DNA of 64,000 nt, from assembly GCA_020628095.1 (NCBI GenBank), contig JAHDFP010000003.1, positions 166,639 to 230,638 of the forward strand, written 5' to 3'. The translations under genes were made by a program, and so were the position numbers. Positions 26,615 to 35,377 of the stretch are shown one piece after another. The stretch is from Saprospiraceae bacterium. GTDB lineage: Bacteria; Bacteroidota; Bacteroidia; Chitinophagales; Saprospiraceae. The stretch's first letter is position 1; each line of letters opens with the position of its first letter. The notes beneath the pieces are model-generated. The model was not told the origin of the DNA, made no database searches, and worked only from the letters and a program-made list of their open reading frames with translations.

Positions 26615-27804
26615 CAGAACAAATTGAAAAGTTGGTTTATTGTTTTGAGGGAAAGCAAGATGGTGACGAACATGACCATTCCAGCTAGTATATTGGTTAA
26701 TAGGCTGTTTGTGTATTTTCCTAGAACTTCTTTTTTGTTACAGAGATAGATCAAATATATCGCAATGAATGGCAATAATAAAGCATTGGTAACCTGAGCA
26801 AACTTGATTATCATTATTGGCTTTAAGCCAGTGGTCGCCACAAGAACCCCAATCAATAAGATAGTTATCCACGTTAACTTAAACTTTACATCATCCTCAT
26901 TCCAACCGAACAAACCTTTCGCCGCATAAGAGGCGGCTATAGGTGCGGTAAGTGTAGAGCTGAGACCAGCAGCTAATAGACCGATACCCATGAGTAATTT
27001 TGCGCTCTTACCAAAAAGAGGTTCCATTTGTATGGCTAGATCTTGAGCGGATTTTATTTCGGATATGACACCGTAGTTGGCAGCCGCTGTGATGACAATC
27101 AAGATGGATATAATGCCTCCTAGTAGGATGGAGACAGCATTTTCAGTTCTGATGTCTTTGAGGTCATGTTCAGCCGTCCATTTTTTGGATATGGTCGAGG
27201 CGTGTAAGAAAAGATTGTAGGGAACAACAGTCGTCCCTATAAGACCAAGTATAAGTAAAAACTCAGAGTAAGAATGCGGACTGGGCACGAAACCTTTTAG
27301 GATTTCTCCCAAGTCTGGTTGGACCAAGATAGCCGTCACTAAAAAACAAATACTCATCAGAATGACTAATCCAATCAAAATAGATTCTATGAATTTGTAC
27401 TTGCCAGCATACAATAAAACAAAAGCAACTAGGCCTACAAGTAAAGGTAAAAACTGAATATCACCAGCCATCAGCTGTGCGCCCAATACTGCACCGGAAA
27501 TATTTCCTGCTTCGTAAGCGGCATTGCCTATGACTATCGCACTAACGATAAGAGAAAAAACAATAACTCTATTTACACCTGAGCTAAATCTTGCACTGAT
27601 TGCCTCGCCGAGTCCAGATCTTGTGACAAAACCTAGGCGCGCTGCCATTTCCTGTAGAATTATAGTTGCCACGATAGAAAATAGCAAAGCCCATAATAAG
27701 CCATATCCAGTCTGAACACCTGCCATGCTGCACGTCGTCAATGTGCCAGGTCCAATAAATGCTGCCGCTACCAATGTACTTGGTCCAAAGAGTTTCTTAA
27801 GCAT
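26614..27804 (-). CDS. NRAMP-fold transporter lacking metal ligands
   Basis: A 396-residue membrane protein with about eleven helices and the NRAMP fold. In metal-transporting NRAMPs helix 1 carries DPGN and helix 6 carries MPHN. Here the matching sites read GPGT (Gly18-Thr21 in FIGPGTLTT) and VPYN (Val194-Asn197 in TTVVPYNLFLH), so the Asp, Asn, Met and His ligands are replaced. Metal transport is therefore doubtful. It is coupled to pxpA by a one-base overlap, and an NRAMP-related gene (ycsG) accompanies the same genes in Bacillus, so it may import 5-oxoproline or a related compound. Fold assignment is firm, substrate is inference. Confidence 0.88.
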   Translation of the reverse strand: MLKKLFGPSTLVAAAFIGPGTLTTCSMAGVQTGYGLLWALLFSIVATIILQEMAARLGFVTRSGLGEAISARFSSGVNRVIVFSLIVSAIVIGNAAYEAGNISGAVLGAQLMAGDIQFLPLLVGLVAFVLLYAGKYKFIESILIGLVILMSICFLVTAILVQPDLGEILKGFVPSPHSYSEFLLILGLIGTTVVPYNLFLHASTISKKWTAEHDLKDIRTENAVSILLGGIISILIVITAAANYGVISEIKSAQDLAIQMEPLFGKSAKLLMGIGLLAAGLSSTLTAPIAASYAAKGLFGWNEDDVKFKLTWITILLIGVLVATTGLKPIMIIKFAQVTNALLLPFIAIYLIYLCNKKEVLGKYTNSLLTNILAGMVMFVTILLSLKTINQLFNLF

Positions 27805-27806
27805 TG

Positions 27807-28919
27807 TTATTGAGCTTCGGTTCTAGTTTTGAAAGCATAGAGTGCAAAGGATGCCAACCAATGTTGTCCAGCATAATCACCGTCTGCAATTTTAGATAAC
27901 GAATAATCTAAATGTTGGTCTGCAAGCATTGTAGGATGCACGTCAGCCAATGGATAAAGACACCAAGCTCTTGAAAAATTGAGACCGTCTAAATGAACAA
28001 GTTTTCCGTCAGATCGATCGATTATTTTACCAGGTTCTATATCGAGACTATTATTGTAAACGCCTGGTAGGAATTTTTGAGACCACCGGTTAAATGCTTC
28101 TTTGTCTAAGACCTTTCTCATAATATCCATTTCTTGCAAACAAGGTGATAAAAAATCATAGCCACTTGGTTCCCAACTGATTGGACACCCTACATCATTA
28201 GAATAAAATCTGATTGCAGATTCTTTTATACTTTGCATAAGTTCTGGATGATTGCAGGTTAGAGCATAGTCGTATGCAAAGCTCAATCCAAAGGCCGTAT
28301 TACTGTGTTCGCCTACACGTATGGGGTAGACTAGCTTAGGTAAATAATCTATATAGGCTGATGAGATATAATCGGCTAGCGGTTTCAGGTTTTTATACAA
28401 TTTTTTGGCTAACGGATCATCCCAGGTATAGAGTTCTTCTTGTAGTTTGAGTAACCATGCCCAGCCATAAGTACGCTCGAAGGATTTGGTGTACCTATTC
28501 ATGGAGAAGTATTCTACTTCTTTTGAGATGTTTTCGGCACTAAGGTTTTCTGCTAGCTTCGTTTTTATTTCTTTGGCTTGATCTAAGTCTGGGAACTCTT
28601 TGAGCAAATAAACCAATGACCAATGCCCATGTACTGCAGAGTGCCAGTCAAAACATCCATAAAATGCGGGATGGTGTACTTGTGGCATATCCAGGTCTGC
28701 TTCCTTTGATAAGGTATGTCCTGATTTATAGGGTAGAGGATTTTGTATACACTCGAGAGGCAATTTCACTAGTCGCTCCGCCTCTTCTAGGTCTAATTCT
28801 ATTTCTATATTATTGGCTGGAATTGGCTCTATGGCATTTGATTTATTATCCGTGGGCTGGCAGCCTATATATATCTGAGTGGTGAGTAGTATAATCAGAC
28901 AATGTTTTATTCTTATCAT
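27807..28919 (-). CDS. DUF2891 family lipoprotein
   Basis: A 370-residue putative lipoprotein (MIRIKHCLIILLTTQIYIGC, lipobox Cys near residue 20) containing the DUF2891 region, recognised by HPAFYGCFDWHSAVHGHWSL, YGWAWLLKLQEEL, GEHSNTAFGLSFAYDYA and HLDGLNFSRAWCLYPLA. The family appears to be an all-helical (alpha/alpha)-barrel-like protein with unknown function. I start at ATG 28919 because it puts the signal at the N-terminus; ATG 28940 adds seven residues. It is first in an operon with the NRAMP-like transporter (2-base gap) and pxpABC, which suggests a link with 5-oxoproline or pyroglutamyl peptides; that is inference from position only. Confidence 0.8.
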   Translation of the reverse strand: MIRIKHCLIILLTTQIYIGCQPTDNKSNAIEPIPANNIEIELDLEEAERLVKLPLECIQNPLPYKSGHTLSKEADLDMPQVHHPAFYGCFDWHSAVHGHWSLVYLLKEFPDLDQAKEIKTKLAENLSAENISKEVEYFSMNRYTKSFERTYGWAWLLKLQEELYTWDDPLAKKLYKNLKPLADYISSAYIDYLPKLVYPIRVGEHSNTAFGLSFAYDYALTCNHPELMQSIKESAIRFYSNDVGCPISWEPSGYDFLSPCLQEMDIMRKVLDKEAFNRWSQKFLPGVYNNSLDIEPGKIIDRSDGKLVHLDGLNFSRAWCLYPLADVHPTMLADQHLDYSLSKIADGDYAGQHWLASFALYAFKTRTEAQ

Positions 28920-29008
28920 ATTAATTGTCAAAATACTCATCTCTCACTAATAGACAAACACATAGACTCCTTAATATTTCAAAGAAGACTCTAAACTGGA
29001 GGCAGATA

Positions 29009-29128
29009 ATGGATTCATTTGAAAAAAATCAAAAAAAAATTACAAATCTCGCAGCAATTATTTTCGTAGCGTGTATATACCTATGTATGAACAATTGGCT
29101 GGCTAATCTTTACAATAACTTAAATTAG
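29009..29128 (+). CDS. Candidate 39-residue single-helix membrane protein
   Basis: A small unrecognised ORF in the 304-base gap between the DUF2891 gene and the next lipoprotein gene. It encodes 39 residues: a charged start (MDSFEKNQKK), a hydrophobic helix (about 12-27) and a polar tail ending NLYNNLN. GGAGG at 28998-29002 is 6 bases before the ATG, a good Shine-Dalgarno for this phylum. A second tiny ORF of 26 mostly basic residues (29132-29212) follows 3 bases later. Nothing else is seen in the gap. Plausible but unproven. Confidence 0.4.
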   Translation: MDSFEKNQKKITNLAAIIFVACIYLCMNNWLANLYNNLN

Positions 29129-29223
29129 AAAATGAAGCGTCATGGACGTGAATTATTACGAAAACAAAGGGTTGATTTGCGCTTACAAGTAGCTGATAAT
29201 CAGTCTTTATAAAATAAAATCAA

Positions 29224-30738
29224 ATGAAAAAGTATTTTGTATTCTTTATAGCATTAATGTTGTTTTCTTCTTGTCAAGAAGATATCATCGAATCCCAAGT
29301 CAACGAAGAAATCAGTGACCCCATCGTGGTCGATAACACCTCGCTGTCTGGTCGTGTGTTAGATACTAATGGTGATGTCATCGCTGATGCGGCGGTAGAA
29401 TTATATCAAGACGGCGAATCTATAGGTCAAGTGTTTTCCGATTCTCAAGGAGAGTATAATACCAGTTCTATAACTGTCGATCCATTCAAGTCTGTGGTAG
29501 TTAAGTATCAAAAAGAAGAATATCTAGAAAAATACCGCAGTCTGACGATAGAGCCAGAGCAGTCCATAAAAAAAGACGTCATATTGGGTACAGAGTCTTT
29601 AGCCGATGGAGTGGATGCAGAAGAATCGGCTCTTAGCAACGCTCTGGATACTAATCTGATTAAGATTTATGGCTATGCAAGATTCGCCAATGGTGATCCT
29701 GCTGTAGGCGCTGAGTGTCGAGCTATATGGGACTTTGAATCTCCAATACCTAATTTCGTATTTATAACAAGACTTGCCCGTGATTATACAGATCAGGATG
29801 GTTACTTTGAGTTATACGTACCTAAGGATTCTGTATTGTACTTCCGATCAAAGACTGCACTTAACGATAACACTTTCAATGCTTGCGAGTTTTATTTCAA
29901 TCCTGACAATCCAGTGGCGGATAATATACTCGGTGAGGTTTGGAATCATGTGGATTTGGGAATAATTACGGAAGATACAATGTTGGAATTAGATGATACC
30001 AATGTCATTAATTCTATAATGACAACGGTATCAGGAGTCGCTAAGTATTGTGATGGTTCGCCAGTGACACAGGCTAATATCGGAGGCGCCATATTAGCTC
30101 TTTCTATAATACCAGTAGAAGGTCTGAGCATTAAGGATTACCAATTTGGTGCCGATGGTTCTTTCCAGTTTGATATTATAGGGGAATGCATAGATAATAG
30201 ATATATGGACTTGAATTCTTTGGATGTCATTGTCGCTATAACAGATACGGTAATTGGATTTACGGGTGATGCGACCATACCTTTTGATGAGATAGCTAAT
30301 GTAGGAGAAGTATTATTATGTACGGATCAGAATGATTACGATGATGAGTTCGAATTAGATTTTGACGGAAATGTTATCGACTTTGAGCAAGGTTGGGATT
30401 ATTCTAATAGTGGAGTTGGTAATTTGAGAACAGAGTTTTCTGATACCGAGAATGATATCAAGACCATAGTCAAGTTCACTATAGAGGATGTAAAATTAGG
30501 AGAAAACCCAGTGTCCTACATACAGATGCGAAAGGGACAAGTGGATGGCAATACCACGCGTATTATAGAGACGACTTTCGAGGAAGAGCCTGCCTCAGGA
30601 CTTGTTGCGAATGTCACTAGTATAGAACCACTTGCAGGGAGAGCGGGAAGTTGGGTAACCGGAGAGCTTAATGGTCAAGTCCTTACTTCCAGGGGTATGA
30701 AAAACCTATCTGCCACTTTCAGAATATTTGACAAATAG
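29224..30738 (+). CDS. Surface lipoprotein with carboxypeptidase-regulatory-like domains
   Basis: A 504-residue lipoprotein (lipobox FSSC, Cys17). Residues about 40-120 form a carboxypeptidase-regulatory-like beta-sandwich (LSGRVLDTNGDVIADAAVELYQDG to KSVVVKYQ), and a second one follows at about 145-240 (IYGYARFANGDPAVGAECRAIWD). A third similar unit begins near 260 (MTTVSGVAKYCDGSPVTQANIGG). The remaining C-terminus (about 385-504) is beta-rich with no recognised motif. No enzyme residues. It lies 14 bases before an ECF sigma-factor gene on the same strand, so the three genes 29224-32703 probably form one unit; the lipoprotein may be a signal input or a target of that sigma factor. Confidence 0.75.
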   Translation: MKKYFVFFIALMLFSSCQEDIIESQVNEEISDPIVVDNTSLSGRVLDTNGDVIADAAVELYQDGESIGQVFSDSQGEYNTSSITVDPFKSVVVKYQKEEYLEKYRSLTIEPEQSIKKDVILGTESLADGVDAEESALSNALDTNLIKIYGYARFANGDPAVGAECRAIWDFESPIPNFVFITRLARDYTDQDGYFELYVPKDSVLYFRSKTALNDNTFNACEFYFNPDNPVADNILGEVWNHVDLGIITEDTMLELDDTNVINSIMTTVSGVAKYCDGSPVTQANIGGAILALSIIPVEGLSIKDYQFGADGSFQFDIIGECIDNRYMDLNSLDVIVAITDTVIGFTGDATIPFDEIANVGEVLLCTDQNDYDDEFELDFDGNVIDFEQGWDYSNSGVGNLRTEFSDTENDIKTIVKFTIEDVKLGENPVSYIQMRKGQVDGNTTRIIETTFEEEPASGLVANVTSIEPLAGRAGSWVTGELNGQVLTSRGMKNLSATFRIFDK

Positions 30739-30752
30739 CCATCAGAATTATT

Positions 30753-31301
30753 TTGGACGGAATAACCAACAAATTAATCGAGCAATGTCGGCAAGGTAAT
30801 AGGGCTGCTCAAAAGCAACTCTATTACCTTTCTAAAGACAAACTAAAAAGGGTTGCACTGCGATACTGTAAGGTGGTCGAAGATGCTCAGGATGCCATGC
30901 AAAATGCATACGTCAAAATTTTCAAATCCATAGATTATTTTGATAGTAACAAAGGCAGCTTCTATACATGGTCTACGAAGATATTAGTCAACGAGTGCAT
31001 CATGGTCTTGAGGAAAAGAAAGAAAATGGATTTAGCAGGGTTAGATCAAGTGCCAGAGGTGGGTTACGAAATAAAGAATCTCGATGCCATGACCATCCAA
31101 GAAATAAGAAAAGCGATGGACCACCTTAACGAAGATCATCGACTTGTCCTCAATATGCTTTTATTCGATGAGTTGACATATAAGGAAATGTCAAAACTAC
31201 TTGGAATCAAAGAGTCTAGTGTCCGCTCTAAAGTGACACGAGCAAGAATGCAACTAAAGAAAATATGGTCTCACTTTAATATGATTCAATATGAACACTA
31301 A
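30753..31301 (+). CDS. ECF-type RNA polymerase sigma factor
   Basis: A 182-residue sigma-70 family factor of the extracytoplasmic type. Region 2 covers about 22-90 (RVALRYCKVVEDAQDAMQNAYVKIFKS and FYTWSTKILVNECIMVLRKRKK) and region 4 about 118-175 (MDHLNEDHRLVLNMLLFDELTYKEMSKLLGIKESSVRSKVTRARMQLK). No ATG is available at the start: translation must begin at TTG 30753 or at one of the ATT codons just before it. The last 11 bases overlap the next gene, which therefore sits in the usual anti-sigma position. Confidence 0.92.
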   Translation: MDGITNKLIEQCRQGNRAAQKQLYYLSKDKLKRVALRYCKVVEDAQDAMQNAYVKIFKSIDYFDSNKGSFYTWSTKILVNECIMVLRKRKKMDLAGLDQVPEVGYEIKNLDAMTIQEIRKAMDHLNEDHRLVLNMLLFDELTYKEMSKLLGIKESSVRSKVTRARMQLKKIWSHFNMIQYEH

Positions 31302-32703
31302 TAATAAATCTGATCAAAATATAAATCACGACGAATTTTGGGACGATGAACTCATGTGGGAGAATATCGAAAAGGAATTGGATAAGAAGGATAAGGATAA
31401 GTTAGGACTATGGTTGTTTTTTGGTATCGGTTGTTTTCTTGTTGTTTCATTTTCTCTACTGTATTTTACGAATGACGGAATTGATCAAGTCTCTGAAAAT
31501 GTCATATCCACAGAAAGTGTAAACTTTCAGAAAACTGAAAGAAATGATGAGGTAACAGAAAGAGATGCTATAGAAAGAGGAAATGCTGAATTGAAATTAG
31601 ATGAACCTACCAACATACAGAGTCGTCAAAATGAAAATGAGATAAATGCCAGAGCCGTCGGAACGAGTAATATTAGAAACCGACAAAATGAAACGACTCG
31701 CTTGACTATGCGTGATAAGTCTGTACAAGAAGAGCGTAAGCAAAATCAGACATTGAATAGTCTTCTGTCTAAGAAAAATTCTGAATCTACAGACGAAGTT
31801 TATTCTAACCGAGGCGTTAATCAGGATAATGATTCAGACCAAAGGTCTATTTATGCAATGATGGCAGAACTGAAAAGTATAGCTAGTAATTCAAGAAAGA
31901 ATAATGTCATTTCAACTTATAATAGTGAAAGAGTATTTGGTATTGATGTTCAGCCTGTAGATCCTTATGTTAATCTAAAAGATAGCTATCCTACATCTCT
32001 ATTATTCTATACGTCATTAGGAGATTTATCAATGGATAATGAGTATGATAGCACTGTGGATTGGATGTCCGCAAAAGAACTAAGTGAGGAGTCTCTTTAT
32101 TATTTTGACTTGGGTATCCAATATAATAAGCCAGTATACAAGTCGTTATTTGTTTCTTTAGGTGCAGAATATTCTAATAATACTTACAGAGTGATCACGA
32201 CGGATACTGCCATCATTGACCAACAACTAGTCCAGAGCGATACTGCAGTAATCGTCGATGGTGTTACGCCTTTATACTTGTCAGGTCAGCGAACAAGAAC
32301 TCTGACTGAGATAACGGACTATGAGGTCTATAATAAATTGGAAAGAATCTCCTTGCCTATTTCTATAGGCGTAAAGAAGGACTTTGGTAAGAATGGATTG
32401 ATGCTATCTATCGGAACGCGACTTGATATTTATAATGGTACGAGGGGCTATACTATATTGCCAGATGGAAGAGTAGGCGCATATAGTGCATTAAGTGATA
32501 GGATTACTAAAAGTAGAATTAATAGTATGAATATATCTGCACTCTATACTATAACTCTCTCTGATCATTGGGGACTGGCTTGTGGAATCTACTGGAATAG
32601 AGCGATAGGAAGAGACTACAAGATTACCGACTCCGAGAGTAACCACTTTGAAAGAAATACGCAGAACGTCGCACTCAGATTGGGATTGACTTATAGTTTT
32701 TAG
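31291..32703 (+). CDS. Membrane-helix plus beta-barrel partner of the sigma factor
   Basis: A 470-residue protein of odd build. Residues 1-37 are charged and lack a signal sequence; 38-59 are a single transmembrane helix (LGLWLFFGIGCFLVVSFSLLYF); 60-200 are polar, Asn/Arg/Glu-rich and probably disordered; from about 225 to the end the sequence alternates in short amphipathic strands like an outer-membrane barrel and finishes in LALRLGLTYSF, with a terminal Phe. The start overlaps the sigma-factor gene by 11 bases. By position it is an anti-sigma factor, with the N-terminal 37 residues facing the cytoplasm. No standard anti-sigma zinc motif (HxxxCxxC) is present. Confidence 0.7.
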   Translation: MNTNNKSDQNINHDEFWDDELMWENIEKELDKKDKDKLGLWLFFGIGCFLVVSFSLLYFTNDGIDQVSENVISTESVNFQKTERNDEVTERDAIERGNAELKLDEPTNIQSRQNENEINARAVGTSNIRNRQNETTRLTMRDKSVQEERKQNQTLNSLLSKKNSESTDEVYSNRGVNQDNDSDQRSIYAMMAELKSIASNSRKNNVISTYNSERVFGIDVQPVDPYVNLKDSYPTSLLFYTSLGDLSMDNEYDSTVDWMSAKELSEESLYYFDLGIQYNKPVYKSLFVSLGAEYSNNTYRVITTDTAIIDQQLVQSDTAVIVDGVTPLYLSGQRTRTLTEITDYEVYNKLERISLPISIGVKKDFGKNGLMLSIGTRLDIYNGTRGYTILPDGRVGAYSALSDRITKSRINSMNISALYTITLSDHWGLACGIYWNRAIGRDYKITDSESNHFERNTQNVALRLGLTYSF

Positions 32704-32749
32704 ATTAACCTTCTTATAGGACTTGTATGTATGTTTTTATCTTTGGAAT

Positions 32750-34003
32750 ATGGGTAAAGACGTACTTGATAAGAAGGCCATCGTTGATCTAAGCAATAGG
32801 CTATATGAGGCTTCTAAATCTATAAGAATACTCAGATCTATAAATTGGGAAAATTCTGTGCGAGAGGATTTTTTTGCAAATGGAGCAGACAAATTGCCCA
32901 AGGTAGATTACCCGAGTTATGACCCCTCGTCCACACTGAAACTCATAGATGAGTTAAGGCCTGATATAGAACAACTGACACCATTTTCTGCTTGGGGGCA
33001 TCGCATCGCGGATAAGATAGAAAATGGGGCACGTATGCTGGCTAATATGGGTACGCCAGATTTTTATAAGTACTCAACACGCTTATATGGAACTCCTACG
33101 GATACCATGCCTGATGGCAAAACCAATGCACTGCAATTGGCTCGATATTTTGAGGAGATGTATGCGCATATAGATCAGTTCGATCTAGAACAAAATTATC
33201 CAGAGGTATACTCTGCTAAAAATATCGCCGATCGTATGCTGTTGGAAGTTAATACGATGTTTGGAGAAGATGCACCGGAGATCGTTATAGACGAAAACGT
33301 ATCATCTAAGGTCATCGCAGGTAGACGGCGTATACGCATACGTGAGACGGCTAAGTTTGACGATAATGATATAGAACAACTAATCCATCATGAGGCATTC
33401 ATCCATGTCGCCACATCTATTAATGGTTATACTCAGGACAAAATAAAAATACTAAGAGCTAGCCATCCAGGTACGACCAAGACGCAAGAGGGCTTGGCTG
33501 TTTTTGCCGAATTTATTACAGGTCATATAGATCTAGAAAGGTTGCGAAGATTGTCGGATAGGGTCGTCGCGATACAGATGGCTGTAGACGGTGCGGACTT
33601 TATAGAGGTGTACAGGTATTATGCGGCTAAGATAAGTAATAAGGAAAATGCCTTTGATTGTACCAGAAGGGTTTTCAGAGGTGGGGTTATGACAGGTGGA
33701 GCGCCTTTTACTAAGGATATGGTTTATTTAGAAGGATTACTGCGTGTACATAATTTTCTACGTGTTGCAGTAGCTGCTGGTCGCGCGGATTTATTGCAAT
33801 TGCTCTTTGTAGGAAAACTTGCTATAGAGGACATAGATGTCCTTATTAAACTAAAAGAAATGGGATTGCTAAAATCACCAAAGTACCTTCCACCTTGGAT
33901 GAAGGATCTAAGGTTTCTGATAACTTATCTGGCATACTCTTCTTTTTTGAATAGTGTCGATTTGACTAATCTTAAGGAAGTGTATAAGGATCTTATTTCC
34001 TAA
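32750..34003 (+). CDS. QEGLA-motif / DUF1704 (MATCAP-like) putative metallopeptidase
   Basis: A 417-residue cytoplasmic protein of the DUF1704 family, often labelled flavohemoglobin expression-modulating QEGLA motif protein. The zinc site reads IHHEAFIH (an HExxxH motif) followed by TKTQEGLAVFAEFITG, which holds the QEGLA signature. Eukaryotic members (MATCAP) are tubulin tyrosine carboxypeptidases; the bacterial target is unknown. I start at ATG 32750; an upstream in-frame TTG at 32723 would add nine residues that look untranslated. It is a stand-alone gene 46 bases after the barrel protein and convergent with the next gene (4-base gap). Confidence 0.88.
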   Translation: MGKDVLDKKAIVDLSNRLYEASKSIRILRSINWENSVREDFFANGADKLPKVDYPSYDPSSTLKLIDELRPDIEQLTPFSAWGHRIADKIENGARMLANMGTPDFYKYSTRLYGTPTDTMPDGKTNALQLARYFEEMYAHIDQFDLEQNYPEVYSAKNIADRMLLEVNTMFGEDAPEIVIDENVSSKVIAGRRRIRIRETAKFDDNDIEQLIHHEAFIHVATSINGYTQDKIKILRASHPGTTKTQEGLAVFAEFITGHIDLERLRRLSDRVVAIQMAVDGADFIEVYRYYAAKISNKENAFDCTRRVFRGGVMTGGAPFTKDMVYLEGLLRVHNFLRVAVAAGRADLLQLLFVGKLAIEDIDVLIKLKEMGLLKSPKYLPPWMKDLRFLITYLAYSSFLNSVDLTNLKEVYKDLIS

Positions 34004-34007
34004 GACT

Positions 34008-34664
34008 TCAAAGGACATCGTCATCATAATAATCCTCCATTACTGCCTGAGATTTTTTATAGTATGACTTATCTAATACTAGAAAAATAATAAGAAGCAG
34101 GATATCTAAAAATAGACTGAAATATATGCCAACATTACCCCATTTTTTTATGGTGTGACCTGTGCCTACGTCGGCCGCATTAATGAACAGTTGAAAAATT
34201 CCAAAAGAGATACTTGCTGCTAAAGTCAACAGGACAACCTGAATGGTATATTCTCTTGATGCTAATAGTAGGATACCAGACAATAGAAAAAGAAAAGAAA
34301 TAAACAGACCTATATATCCAAACCTTACTATCCATGTCTTGCGATAGTCTGACAATTTGAATGCCTCCATCATTGTTTCTTGGATATTGACGTTATTATC
34401 GCTGTCTATAATTATGGTGTCAGCTAGCATTTCAAAAGTTTTGAGACTGGAGCTGTCTATTTCGTCTATATGCCTTAATTTTTTATTCTCTCCTTCATAC
34501 AGACTATCAGGAGAGGAGGCATCGAATTCTACATTTTCGAATGCCTGATCATAAGCACCCAAAAAACCTTTGCTCATAATGGACCCCGCATGGTTACAAC
34601 CACCACAGCCACCAAAAAGTAACATAAATACTCCTAATACGGTCGCCCAAGTTGGTTTATGCAT
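34008..34664 (-). CDS. Hypothetical four-helix membrane protein
   Basis: A 218-residue protein not recognised. It begins with a hydrophobic segment (WATVLGVFMLLFGGCGGC) that may be a signal anchor or a lipoprotein signal with Cys20, followed by a polar region (about 30-105) and three more transmembrane helices at about 110-133, 138-160 and 173-197, ending in an acidic tail. It is divergent from the RidA-like gene (54 bases between starts) and convergent with the QEGLA gene. No motif points to an activity. Confidence 0.65.
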   Translation of the reverse strand: MHKPTWATVLGVFMLLFGGCGGCNHAGSIMSKGFLGAYDQAFENVEFDASSPDSLYEGENKKLRHIDEIDSSSLKTFEMLADTIIIDSDNNVNIQETMMEAFKLSDYRKTWIVRFGYIGLFISFLFLLSGILLLASREYTIQVVLLTLAASISFGIFQLFINAADVGTGHTIKKWGNVGIYFSLFLDILLLIIFLVLDKSYYKKSQAVMEDYYDDDVL

Positions 34665-34718
34665 CTATTTATTTTTACTTTGAAAATAATAATATTCAGT
34701 ACCACACATCAATTTTTT

Positions 34719-35288
34719 ATGCGAACTACCTTCAAATTAAGACATATCCTTTTGTTTCAAATAATTTTGGTATTAAGCTCTTGTCAACAAAAGACTCAAA
34801 GCAGTTCTGACGTGGTTTTGGATAGGCCAGATATAGAACAAAGAATCATCGATCTTGGCATAGAGCTACCAGTAATCAGTCCACCGATTGCTAATTATGT
34901 TAATGTCACCAGATCGGGTAACACACTATATCTTGCTGGTAAAGGTCCTAAGAGTGATAATGGCGAATACATTACGGGAAAGCTAGGCAAAGAGCTTACG
35001 GAGCAACAAGGGTATAATGCTGCACGGCAGGTAGGGATTATGCAACTGGCAGTCCTAAAAAATTATCTGGGCGATATGAATAGAGTCAAGCAAATACTAA
35101 AAGTGCAAGGAATGGTCAATGCCGCACCAGACTATACTAATCACCCCGAGGTCATCAATGGATACAGCGATCTTATGGTAGAGGTATTCGGAGAGAGTGG
35201 CAAGCATGCTAGAGCGGCGGTAGGTATGGCCTCGTTGCCTCGCAATATATGTGTGGAAATAGATATGATAGTAGAAATCTATGAGTGA
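34719..35288 (+). CDS. RidA-like lipoprotein
   Basis: A 189-residue YjgF/YER057c/UK114 (RidA) fold protein with a lipoprotein signal (LVLSSC, Cys near 23), so it is exported, unlike ordinary cytoplasmic RidA. The domain shows PPIANYVNVTRSGNTLYLAGKG, GKLGKELTEQQGYNAARQVGIMQLAVL, and the C-terminal GKHARAAVGMASLPRNICVEIDMI, where the Arg of the ARAAVG motif is kept. I start at ATG 34719 because it opens the signal peptide; an in-frame upstream ATG at 34659 would prepend 20 residues. Deaminase activity on enamines or imines in the periplasm is possible but unproven. Confidence 0.82.
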   Translation: MRTTFKLRHILLFQIILVLSSCQQKTQSSSDVVLDRPDIEQRIIDLGIELPVISPPIANYVNVTRSGNTLYLAGKGPKSDNGEYITGKLGKELTEQQGYNAARQVGIMQLAVLKNYLGDMNRVKQILKVQGMVNAAPDYTNHPEVINGYSDLMVEVFGESGKHARAAVGMASLPRNICVEIDMIVEIYE

Positions 35289-35377
35289 AGTGGCTGAAAT
35301 CGAATATCTGTTGTCCCGCCGAAAACAAACTAGGTATCTAATTAATAATAATCCTTTTATCCATTCAAATATTAGTC

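Noticed and set aside
29132..29212. 26-residue ORF following the 39-residue one
   Set aside because: Too short to support on its own; no SD of its own, and basic composition only. Mentioned under the neighbour but not called.
32723..32749. TTG start for the QEGLA protein
   Set aside because: The nine added residues (Tyr/Phe/Trp-rich) look like untranslated sequence, and the ATG at 32750 begins a family-like N-terminus.
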